Positions 12,660 through 21,938 of a stretch of DNA of 64,000 nucleotides are shown piece after piece. The stretch is taken from the NCBI GenBank assembly GCA_029204225.1, contig CM055106.1, positions 12,398,107 to 12,462,106 of the forward strand, read 5' to 3'. Source of the stretch: Diphasiastrum complanatum (taxonomy: Eukaryota; Streptophyta; Lycopodiopsida; Lycopodiales; Lycopodiaceae). Each line of letters starts with the position of its first letter. Position 1 is the stretch's first letter. The notes under the pieces were generated by a model. The model was given only the letters and a program-made list of their open reading frames with translations, had not been told where the DNA came from and did not search any database. Position numbers and translations under genes: made by a program.

Positions 12660-13348
12660 AGGATCTTACTGCGGTGTTGTAATTGCACAAGATTGATCAG
12701 AGAACAGTATACTTGAACAATCTATGACAAGAGCACAATGGCATACATCTGATGAAAAAATCTAACTTCTCACTATGAGAATTAAATGTCAGAAATAATT
12801 CTAAGTGCACGGTATGGGAAAAACAGCCTGCTCTCGAGTAGAGAGAGAAAATCAACGATGGAAAACTCGAGTAGAGAGAGAATGAGTCCAAAACACCAAA
12901 ATCTCATTATTCACAATATGGCAAAACATGCCAAGATTCCCCTACATGAGAGTGACTTGAATTCCTATAGTGGAGTTGCATGGAAAGTCCACTTAACTGA
13001 ACTAATTCACCTACCAGAGATCCACATGTGTAACTGCATGCATGGATGTTGCATGTACTGCATGTCAACTCATTAAACTACCTAGACATGTGTAGATCAC
13101 AAAAACCACTTTGCATGTTGCATGCACTGACTGCATGTGGCTTGCATGCATACAGTATGACATTGCATGCTATCTAAACTTCTGCATGTCATCAAAATTG
13201 AATCTACGTAACTCAAATCCGACCTATACTAGAAGGTTATGTGCTCAATTCACATACCTTTTATGTACCAACATGAAATATAGTGAAAATAACCATGGAC
13301 ATGGCCCCAAACTCAAGATAGGAAGATAACATTTAAATAATCTTCACA
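12660..13348 (-). repeat. LTR of family D (copy in D')
   Basis: On the minus strand it starts TGTGAAGATT at 13348, after the purine tract TAAGGAAGAG, and matches 36592-37224 through the CATGCA-rich block, the ACATGTGGATCTCTGGTAGG block, CTCTCTACT..GAGTTTTC and ATTTTTTCATCAGATGTATG. Its far end stops at about 12660 within the block before the LTR terminus. Confidence 0.8.
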
Positions 13349-13373
13349 CTCTTCCTTAGAATTTATGTTCCTA

Positions 13374-14858
13374 TCAACATAGACTTCGAAATTGGCCAAG
13401 GTTAGACCTCATCTTGATAAAGACATACTTGATTAGTGGCTTGGTGAGAAGATCTGCAACACAATTTGAAAATGCAACATGTTCCAATGAGATCTCTCTA
13501 CCAATGACTTTTTCTCTTACAAAATGATGAGCTACTTTGATGAAAAACTGGGTTATTTGCAAGAGCTTGAGCAAAAATATTGTCATTCTTGATTATTGGA
13601 AGATCTTCATCTGCATAACACTTTTGCTCCAAAAGTAGCCTTTTGATCCATAAAACCTCCTTTGTTGTGGTTGTAAGAGATTTGTACTCAGCTTCACAAG
13701 ATGATAAGAAAATAGTTGTCTCCTTCTTTGATAGCCAAGAAACCAAGTTCCCTCCAAGAAATGCAGTGTGAGCACTTGTGGATTTTCTATCCAACCTGTC
13801 TCCTGCAAAATTTGAATCTGAATAAACAATCAAAGTTAGATCTTCTGCCTTGTAGAATAATCCATAATCTAAGGTAGAAGATATGTATAGCTCAAGATTC
13901 TTTTAGCCAACTTCCAGTGATATAACTTTGGATTCTGCATGTGTTGACTTAGCTTATGAACACAAAAGCTTAGATCAGGCCTAGTCACTGTTAACCAAAT
14001 AAGTGAGCCAATAAGACTCCTATAAAGAGTGATGTCCTCAAAGGATTTTTCATCATCTTTCACAGGAACTTTTACAGTGTGCTCCATAGGTGTATCTATG
14101 CCTTTACAGTTCTCCATATGAAATTTCCTGAGCATGGAAAGTGTATATCTACTTTGGCTTATAAATGCATGACCTTTCCAAAAATCTCTTTCAAGGCCTA
14201 GAATATAGTGAAAAACTCCTAAGTCCTGCATGTTAAACTCAGTACCAAGTGCATGCTTAGTTTCTTCAATTAACTTCTCACTGTTTCCACAAAGAATGAT
14301 ATCATCTACATAGATGAGAAGAATAATTACAAAGTTATCTACAAACTTATAATACAAAGAAGGGTCATATTCACTTAGACAAAATCCGAGTGATATGAGA
14401 TAGGAGTTGAGCCTTGCATACCAAGACCTTGGTGCTTGTTTCAGTCCATAGAGACTTTTGAACAAAAGACAAACTTTTGATTCATCACCTTCTTTCACAA
14501 AACCCGGAGGTTGCTCCATGTAAATCTCCTCCTCAAGGTGACCATTGAGAAATGCATTAGAAACATCAAGCTGGAACATACTCCAATTGTGAAAACATGC
14601 AAGAGATATAAGTATTCAGATTGTTACCATCTTTGCAACTGGTGCAAAGGTGTCCTCATAGTCAAGGCCCTTGATCTGTGAGTAGCCTTTGGCACAAAGT
14701 CTTGCTTTATACGTGTTGATAGATCCATCATGATTATACTTGATTCTGAAAATCCACTTACATCCAATCACATGCATGTTGTTTGGTGGCTCCACAACCT
14801 CCCATGTGTTGTTTGACATCAAGGCTTCAAACTCTTGGGTCATTGCTTCAGCCCACAT
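13374..14858 (-). pseudogene. Element D' reverse transcriptase and RNase H
   Basis: RT begins near 14858 ([50 protein letters not shown]), continues in the 14579-13869 frame (FQLDVSNAFLNGHLEEEIYM, SLYGLKQAPRSWYARL, catalytic YVDDIILCG, TPMEHTVKVP, IGSLIWLTVTRPDLSFC), and passes into RNase H at 13833 (YSDSNFAGDRLDRKSTSAH, SSCEAEYKSL) and 13586-13374 (HHFVREK, DLLTKPL). Three frame changes and a missing HARSKHIE segment near 13560 show it is dead. A stop and frame change near 14600 separate RT fingers from palm. Confidence 0.88.
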
Positions 14859-14913
14859 CTTGGATTGAAGAGCTTCTTAGACATTTTGTTCATCACTTTT
14901 ATTTATCCCCACT

Positions 14914-15774
14914 TTACATGACTTCAATGAGTTCATACTTGTTGCAACCAAGTGTAGGCTCTTCATCTGATATGAAGTGAGCATGATAGGAAGTTTCACC
15001 TTCCACTTGTCTTCCTTCTTCATCATGTGTGAGCCTCCTTGGCTCAGATCTTGCTCGTGTAGATCTTCTTGGTGTGGTAGCTTGAATTTGCTCCTCCTCA
15101 GGCCTTGGCCTCACCAACTCTTGAGCAGCATCAAGATTGATGATTGATCTTGCATGAGACTCCTTGATCTATGCATCATCCAAGTTAAACTTTTGATCTT
15201 CATGGAAGATCACATCTCTACTAACAACATTCTTGTCAGTAGAAGGAAGATATACTTTGTATGCTTTTTTAGTGGATGCATATCCTACAAAGATTTCTTT
15301 AACTGCGCTAGGATCTTTCTTCTTCCTAGTTTCTAGAGGCACATGCACAAAGCATACACAACCAAAAATCCTAAGATGATCTACCCTAGGCTTTTTCTTA
15401 TACAACATCTCAAATGGTGGATTTCCTCCTAGTGCAAGATTTGGAAGCCTATTACAAAGATAGTTTGCACATGCAACTGCCTCTCCCCAAAATTCTTTAG
15501 GCAGAGAAGCTTCTAGCCTAATGGCTTTTGCACATTCACAGAAAGTTCTATTTTTTCTCTCATCAACTCCATTTTGCTGAGGAGTATATGAACAAGAAAA
15601 CTCTCTTTGAATACCCTTTCTCTCACAAAAGTCTTTGAACTTATTGGAAGTGTATTCTCCTCCACTATCACTTCTTAAAGCTTTCAACTTGAAAGAAAAT
15701 TGCTTTTCTACATAAGCTTTGAAAGTAAGAAAAACATCATAGACTTGGCTTTTGAAGATAGCATATAGGTCCAA
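14914..15774 (-). pseudogene. Element D' integrase C-terminal half and linker
   Basis: The 15774-15169 frame gives the end of the first catalytic block, LRSDSGGEY with the second Asp, PQQNGVDERKNR with the Glu position preserved, EFWGEAVACANYLCNRLP, LRIFGCVCFVHVPLETRKKK, FVGYASTKKAYKVY and NVVSRDVIFHEDQKFNLDD. A stop codon splits off the linker (15117-14914: TPRRSTRARSEPRRLTHDEE). In element D this same ETRKK position carries the nested element E; here it is uninterrupted, giving the empty-site version of the target. Confidence 0.85.
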
Positions 15775-15793
15775 GAATATCTTGTATAATCAT

Positions 15794-16548
15794 CTACAAA
15801 GGAAACAAAGCAGTTCGCTCCTTCTTTTCTCTTAGTTGATGAGAAATGAACATCGGAGTGCAGAGTTCAAATGGTTGCTTTGTTTTGATGCTTGATCGAG
15901 GAAAAGGCCTTATGTGTGATTTTGCCAACACACAAGCTTCACAAGGTAGAAGCTCCTTTGACAGTGTCTTTGGTAGTCCAACAACTTTTCCTTCCTTGAC
16001 CATAGATTGCATGGCTTTGAAATTGGGATGACCCAATCTTTTGTGCCACACACCTTCCTGAAGAACCTTGGTCTCATAAGCAATATCTGAAATGTTAGCA
16101 CTCTCCCTAGAATCTAGTTTGTACAACTTACCCATTCTAGATCCTCTAGCAATAACTTTATTTTCTCTTGAGATTATACACTTGTCAACTTGAAACTTGA
16201 CATCCAATCCACTATCAAACAATTGTCCTACACTAATGAGATTCTTGGTCAATCTAGGTACATAAAGTACATCATGTAAGCAAAACAATCTTGATGATGA
16301 TGCATGAAGTGGAATACTTCCTATTCTTTCAATCCTACACTCTACATCATTAGCAGTATAGATTGATCTTTTTTCACCTAGATATGGCATGAGATTAGTG
16401 AAAGAGTTCCTAGAACTAGACATATGGGAACTAGCCCCACTATATATCCACCAGACGTCTTCATTTTTAAAAGAAAAAGATGAAAAAGTAGACATCATTA
16501 ATGAATCCTCTCTTTCACTCTCAACACCCTCACACTCATCCTCTTAGA
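15794..16548 (-). pseudogene. Element D' protease and integrase N-terminal part
   Basis: The frame from 16498 gives SFSFKNEDVWWIYSGASSHM: the protease DSG is changed to YSG, replacing the catalytic Asp (GAT to TAT). It is followed by TANDVECRIERIGSIPL, RLTKNLISVGQLFDSGLDV, the pre-integrase HKRLGHPNF and CEACVLAKSH, and the first Asp region near 15850 with a frame change. Gag-derived EDECEGVESERED is readable from 16548 to 16505. Homology ends at about 16548. Confidence 0.85.
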
Positions 16549-16690
16549 GGTACACACTTTGCTTTTCTAACCTCTTTTGATGAGCCTACTTGTGTAGATA
16601 AAACAAGGAACAAAGAGGAGTGGATCCAAGCAATGGATCTTGAGTATCAAGCTCTTATGAAGAATGAAACATATTTTGGTGAATCTTCTT
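16549..16690 (+). pseudogene. RT N-terminal fragment, element F
   Basis: Plus-strand FAFLTSFDEPTCVDK, then KEEWIQAMDLEYQALMKNET, closely related to the linker/RT start of element B. Homology stops at about 16675. Together with the polypurine tract and LTR at 17550-18202 this marks the remaining 3' part of an element whose RT core is replaced by unrelated sequence. Confidence 0.75.
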
Positions 16691-17549
16691 GTGTAGATGA
16701 TGTTATGGAAGTAGATGGATGTATTCATGATTTCTAGAAACTAATGGATCTGGAAAAGAGGTCTTAGTCAATGGCTTTGATGGTCAAGTTGAAGATGAAG
16801 AGGTTGATCTCAAAGGGCTTCAACAAGTCAAAAGAGAAGTTGGCAAATGGAGCTAGTCAAGAGCATCAAAGGAGAGTCAATTGGCAAAGATGTTATGGAT
16901 CTATTTTTGTAGGTTATGGAAGAATCAAGTAAGGTCAAAGGAGCAGCAAGAAAGTGTTTTTCAAGTTTACTTTACTTGTTCTATCTCATGTTTGAGCAAT
17001 TTCATGTGGATGTGTGCAAATTGTCAAGATATGGTAAAACTAGCTACATTGGTGAGCATCATTTTGATGTTGGAGTTGTACTAGAATTCTTTGCTAGTTT
17101 TGTTGATGGAAATGAATCTATTGGAGGTTCATTATATCACTCATTCATGATCAATTCATCAAGTGATGATGGCATCTTGTGGCAAGATGGAGATGGAGGC
17201 TCATTCATGGAGTTTCATGGTGGATACATGGCTAGAAAGGACAAAGAGGGAGGATACAAGCAAGCAAATGGTGATCACTCACATTTATTGTTTGGTTTCT
17301 GTAATTTTCCATAGATTTCAAAGTTTATAGCATGGAAAAATCATCTCATTTACATTATATTGGTTCTTCATGTTCTAGTTACATCTTGACATGTAAAATT
17401 GATGTAAGAAATAGTGAAGCATCCCAAGTGGACACTATTCTCTATATCAATTATGGAAACTATTTCATAAAATTAGAAAGGAGGACTATACTTAGGATGG
17501 ATATCATTCTGAAGTTGGTTCAATTTCTATGGTTAAGCTAAAACTAGCT
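16691..17549 (+). other. Unrecognised insert between RT start and PPT of element F
   Basis: No retroviral motif is present. An open frame 16916-17314 (132 residues) starts MEESSKVKGAARKC and holds a glycine- and aspartate-rich stretch (DDGILWQDGDGGSFMEFHGG). The frames upstream (DDVMEVDGCIHDF, then FDGQVEDEEVDLKGLQQVK, then KSIKGESIGKDVMDLFL) look like eroded coding sequence. This position in Copia elements normally holds RT and RNase H. It may be captured host sequence in a non-autonomous element. Function unknown. Confidence 0.35.
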
Positions 17550-17559
17550 GAAGAGGGAG
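17550..17559 (+). other. Polypurine tract of element F
   Basis: GAAGAGGGAG directly before the LTR start TGTGAGAGATT. Confidence 0.8.
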
Positions 17560-18202
17560 TGTGAGAGATTTCAACTAGTTTAGTCAACATTGGTCATAGT
17601 TTGATAAATTGCCAAATACACAATTGAGGCCAATTTTCATATTAGACTAAGAGTTTGACTTTTCAAAGTTATATTAGTCTAAAATAATCTTAATAAACAC
17701 TTTTGGAAAGTGTGAGAAACTATAGAACACGAGTTTTTGATAGATTCAATTTGAGTAGCAGAGACATTGAATCTAGTCACAATAATAGTAGAGTTTTTCA
17801 TTATGGAGGAAAACCAAAGTTTGAAGTAAGGTTTGGACCTATTATAAAAGAATGTAACTCATGGGAAGAGAGGACATTCTCTCTCTTTTATCTCATTTCA
17901 TGCTTATACATGGTTCTCTTGGGTTCAACTATCCATGGGTGCACTATATTGGTGATAACTTGCAATCTTGTGTGTAGAATGCTTATTTTATGATATTTTC
18001 AGATCTGCTTACTATTTTTTTTATGGACAAAAACCTCATAATATCTTATGTTTGATGTTTGATCAAGTTCTTATTGAGTTTGCATCTCTTTCATCATGTG
18101 GATGTTGATTTTTTCACATTGGCAAGATTGGTATAGTTGATCTATTTCTAACCAAAGATTAGGTTATGGATTTGGAACTTGATTGGTCCCAAATTCTTCA
18201 CA
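17560..18202 (+). repeat. LTR of family F, complete (3' LTR)
   Basis: 643 bases from TGTGAGAG to CTTCACA, preceded by a polypurine tract. It matches the reverse copies at 3265-3775 and 52548-52860. CCTATTATAAAAGAATG near 17840 is a probable TATA region. Confidence 0.85.
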
Positions 18203-18714
18203 CATCTCTCAAGGCTTTGTTATGAGTGAGTATTGTTGGATTTATTCCCTCTACTCTCCTTTAATCCCATTTTAATCTGCCTCCATTCATGCTGCATATT
18301 TACTAACGTTGTCGCGCAATCTACATATTTACACGCAAATTCGTACAGACGAAGAAAAGGTGAAAGGATCATGACACTGGTTATGGTGACAGGCGAAAAG
18401 AGAACACTATGTTACAGAATGCCAAAGGTGTCCTAAAAGCAAAGGCACCCTGTAAATCTAATCCTAAGGTTACTCGTAAGAGTGATGTCCTTTTTGCATT
18501 CTCATCAACAACGATCACTTTAGCACTGACTGACAGTGCACCCTTTTCACACTCACCCCATGTAGCTGTGCTAATAGATTGGACAACTACTGCAGCCACC
18601 CACGATCTCTTACAGACAACACATCCACTCTATTCTTTCCACATCTGCACACCTGTAATATAATGTATATATATTTAATACCATTTGGATATTCAGGTTA
18701 ATGAGTGAATGAGT
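18203..18714. other. No recognised gene; contains the repeat shared with 11063
   Basis: 18234-18306 matches 11063-11135. Open frames at 18409-18663 (+) and 18381-18599 (-) overlap on opposite strands and show no known motif. Confidence 0.4.
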
Positions 18715-19400
18715 TGATGATTGAGACGAAGTAGATGCCTTGCGCATTGATTCTTGATTGTCAGCAACAATCGCCAGATGGAAGCTAAAGGATGGAAAAG
18801 CTTTCGCGATGATCATCCTCAGCATCACGGATACCCAAATCGGCCATGTATCCGAGGCTCAAACATTGAAAGAAGTCTGGGACATCTTGAGCACACTATA
18901 CGAAGTGCGAGATATAGCCTCCAAGCTACATCTCAAGAAGAAATTATACTCCCTCAAGATGATGAATGGTGATTCTCTACAGAATCACATTAATCATCTC
19001 AAGAACCTGATAAGACAAATGGCCGCTGTCGGATCTATCATAGACGATCAAGATGCAGTGATGCAACTGCTTACAAGCTTGCCAAGTTCTTACGACAGCT
19101 GGGTGATGATCATCACGACTTATCCAGAATTGACTCTTTCGAGAGTCATTACTATGTTGGTGCAGGAAGACACGCGAAAGAACGAAGCCTCGAGTTACTC
19201 AGCTTATTCTCATGCCTTGTACATCCCCAAGAGCACGACAAAGCAGAAGAAGAAGAAAGGCTCGAAGCAATCAAAGCCAGACCAGAAACCAGCTCAGCAC
19301 AAGAAATAGTCGAATCCGCAGACAAAGAAGAAACTGTTCTGCAGATACTACAAATGAAACAACCATGCAATACAAGATTGCCGAATACTTCAAGCGAAGA
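18715..19400 (+). pseudogene. Copia Gag, chimeric element C
   Basis: UBN2-type Gag. After a stop near 18750 the frame 18758-19309 gives ARWKLKDGKAFAMIILSI, EVWDILSTLYE, LKKKLYSLKMMNGDSL, QDAVMQLLTSLPSSYDSWVM and a Lys-rich tail, then a stop. The knuckle downstream reads CRYYK..NHAIQDC: its second Cys is Tyr (TGC to TAC), so it should not bind zinc. The sequence is unlike the Gags of B, D, E, J and M and represents another Copia lineage. Confidence 0.82.
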
Positions 19401-19834
19401 ACAACAGCAAAGGGCAGTCGAATCAAGTGGCAAATGCAGCTGCAGAAGTTCCACAGCCTATTCAAGAAGCGCATCATAATGCCTTCATGACCAATCATCA
19501 AGGAGCATCTGGCGACAGTTCTTGGTTCTTAGATTCTGGAGCCACTAAACACATGACTAGCCTCATTGGTTGTTTCGAGTCCGAAGTTGTTCAGCAGATA
19601 CTGCAAATGAAACACCCATGAAATTCAAGACTACATAATACTTCAAACAAAGAACAACAGCAAAGGGCAGTTGAATCAAGTGGCAAATGCAGCTGTAGAA
19701 GCTCCACAGCCTATCCAAGAAGCGGATCATAATGCCTTCATGACCAATTATCAAGGAGCATCTGGCGACAGTTCTTGGTTCTTGGATTTTGGAGCCACTC
19801 AACACATGACTAGTCTCATTGGCTGTTTCGAGTC
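19329..19834 (+). repeat. Tandem duplication (offset 253) of knuckle-to-protease region
   Basis: 19329-19581 and 19582-19834 are two similar copies covering the decayed zinc knuckle, linker (NQVANAA.E.PQPIQEA) and protease active site (SWFLDSGATKHM in copy 1, SWFLDFGATQHM in copy 2). The 253-base offset is not a multiple of three, so the duplication shifts the frame. In copy 2 the catalytic triplet DSG has become DFG. Confidence 0.88.
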
Positions 19835-20110
19835 CTATACATCCTACAGTACTCAAAAATTCGTTCACCTTGGCGACAGTAGCACACAAGCTATTAAAGG
19901 TGAAGGCATTGTAAGTTTATGCTTTGCAAATGATCAGTCTAAGCTACTCTCTAAAAACTTGTATGTACCAAAATTATCTATGAATCTGCTCTCTTAAGCA
20001 CAATCACAGATCTAGGACATAGAGTAGAGTTCGAATGTGATCAGTATAAAGTAGTTGATAGGACAGGCAAGATCCTGACACTCGAAAAGAGGCAACCAGA
20101 CTCTGATCTC
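19835..20110 (+). pseudogene. Element C protease end and start of pre-integrase region
   Basis: Continues with QKFVHLGDSSTQAIKGEGIV, NLYVPKLSMNLLS, a stop, then LGHRVEFECDQYKVVDRTGK. Homology to this region stops at about 20105 and jumps to the start of RT, so the integrase is deleted. Confidence 0.75.
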
Positions 20111-20676
20111 TGGAGAGAAGCCATGGACAGAGAGTATTCCTCTCTGATCAGTTCAAAGCAAGACTATGTGCCAAAGGATATGCTCAAATTCATGGTCTTA
20201 ATTATGAAGACACCTTTGCACCCGTGGCCAAGATGGACACTATTAGAATTATCATTTCTATTGCATGCTATTTCAAGTGGAGGATGTTTCAACTTGATGC
20301 TAATGCCTTCCTCAATGGCTACCTTGAGGAAGAGATCTATATGGAGCAACCCGAGGGCTTTATCAAAGAAGGTGATGAATCCAAAGTGTGTCTCTTATTC
20401 AAAAGCCTTTATGGGCTTAAGCAATCCCCAAGGTCTTGGTATGCAAGGCTCAATTTATATCTTATCTCACTTGGATTCAATCCAAGTGCATATGATCCAT
20501 CTTTGTATATAAAGTTTGTAAATAACGATCTTGTTATTCTCAATGATTTATGTAGATGATATCATCATGAGTGGAAATTGCATGAAACTTGTTGATGAGA
20601 CAAAAAATTCATTAGGTAGTGAATTCAAAATGCAAGATATATGTGAGATTCACTACATCTTAGGCCTAGAAGTAGA
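20111..20676 (+). pseudogene. Element C reverse transcriptase, part before nested element B
   Basis: A short RT start (WREAMDREYSSLISS) joins at about 20155 to RT of family-D type ([56 protein letters not shown]), then YVDDIIMSGN in a shifted frame and IHYILGLEVD, where the sequence is cut by element B at 20677. The continuation is at 26538. Two frameshifts; not functional. Confidence 0.85.
20672..20676. other. Target-site duplication GTAGA, left
   Basis: Pairs with 26538-26542. Confidence 0.95.
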
Positions 20677-20960
20677 TGTGAAAAATTGTCAACTAGTAGT
20701 ATTTTCCTAACTTGAGATTTTGTAGGCCTATGGCCAAATAAAAGTTAGAGATAGGTTCATACATGTATGTAGAGGCCCAAAGTATGTGTACACTACTTTT
20801 GAGGTCACATTAATTAGAGGAGGTCGAGTGTGGAGCTCTTCTATTGGCTCATAATTTGGTGCATTCCTATTTGACCAAATTTCTAGGTATATGGGTGAAT
20901 CCTATTGGACCCCAATTTTAGCCTATCATAAGACAAGTGGCCAAGAGGCACTATGGCTGC

Positions 20961-20968
20961 TATAAATA
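20961..20968 (+). promoter_or_regulatory. TATA box in 5' LTR of B
   Basis: TATAAATA, about 285 bases into the LTR. The identical site at 26169-26176 in the 3' LTR could drive read-out into flanking DNA. Confidence 0.75.
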
Positions 20969-21114
20969 GCCATCTCCACGAGTATGTACACATCTCATTT
21001 TCATTCTATTGAATGAATGTTATGCTCTTTGAAGGTCCATCTTCTTCTCTCTCACTTTTTTGTTCATATCTTGCATTCTAGCCACTAGAATTGTGATTTC
21101 TTTGTTGCTATGGC

Positions 21115-21128
21115 TTCACACGTGTGAA
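21115..21128. promoter_or_regulatory. 14-base palindrome with G-box core
   Basis: TTCACACGTGTGAA is a perfect palindrome around CACGTG. Copies sit at 26323-26336, 49091-49104, 52748-52761 and 60492-60505, with variants elsewhere. Confidence 0.85.
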
Positions 21129-21329
21129 ATGCAGGTTGTAGGCTCTGAAGTACGGACAGGGACAGCAAGTTTCTGTTTGTGGAAGCTTATGATCAGATTT
21201 TGATGTTTAGTTGATGTTTAGTATGCTTAACATCACAATTTCTATCATTTTTTCAATCTAGATGTGCATAACTTCCATGGCCAAGATCTTTATGAAACTT
21301 TAGCATCTTTTGGATCTGAGTTTTTCACA

Positions 21330-21341
21330 TGGTATCAGAGC
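21330..21341 (+). other. Primer-binding site of element B
   Basis: TGGTATCAGAGC directly follows the LTR end and is complementary to plant initiator Met tRNA. Confidence 0.95.
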
Positions 21342-21938
21342 ATTAGGCGGCCAAATGTGCAGGTTTTGCCAGATTTAGAAGAGATTTGTGGGCGAGTTTG
21401 CTTTTGTAGCATTCCAATCAAGTTTCTAGCTAAAAATCTTGTTGATTTATGTGTAGAAATTGGATCTTTGTGATCAAAACATCATTTGTATGCATTTCAA
21501 TTGAAGTAGGGCGAATTCCCTCTGTACTTATCAGAATAAGGAGACAAAAATTGTTTTGGAAAGAGGGAGATGCAAGATCCAACAAGATCCTATTAGTTTT
21601 CCATTCTAGCATATAGTTTTTTGATTCAATTTCTTGCTTCTTCATGTCAAAAACTTCAAAATTGATGTAACCCTCTGATTTTCAGTTTGCTGAATGATTC
21701 AAGAGTGTATTTCAATCTTAGGAGTGAGGGAAAAGCAAGTATATTGAGGTTTGGTCTTGGTTTGATCAAGAAATCATAAAACTAGTGGCTAAAATTAAGG
21801 AAAAAGTGAGGAAAAGAGAGAAAAAGTAAGGTTTTAGGTTCCAAATCTTTGTGATTTCTTCTTGTGTTTCATTTGTTGATTCAAGAGAGTGCTTAGTGCA
21901 TTGGAACAGGTCAAAGATCAGAGATCAATCATTGCAAC
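21342..21938 (+). other. Leader of element B
   Basis: About 600 bases between PBS and the gag-pol start, without a supported frame; probably holds the packaging signal. Confidence 0.6.

Larger units (their letters stand above)
12660..16548 (-). mobile_element. Copia element D' (family D), 3' part
   Basis: Reverse-oriented relative of element D (36592-46295). From right to left it gives Gag C-terminus/protease, integrase, RT, RNase H, polypurine tract and 3' LTR. The gag half and 5' LTR are missing: at 16548 it changes abruptly to a plus-strand fragment of another element. Broken by frameshifts and stops, so not functional. Confidence 0.85.
20677..21329 (+). repeat. 5' LTR of element B
   Basis: TGTGAAAAATTG..TTTTTCACA. 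TATA box TATAAATA at 20961-20968, so the transcript should start roughly 30 bases later. The palindrome TTCACACGTGTGAA at 21115-21128 therefore lies in the transcribed part, followed by GTACGGACAG. Confidence 0.97.
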
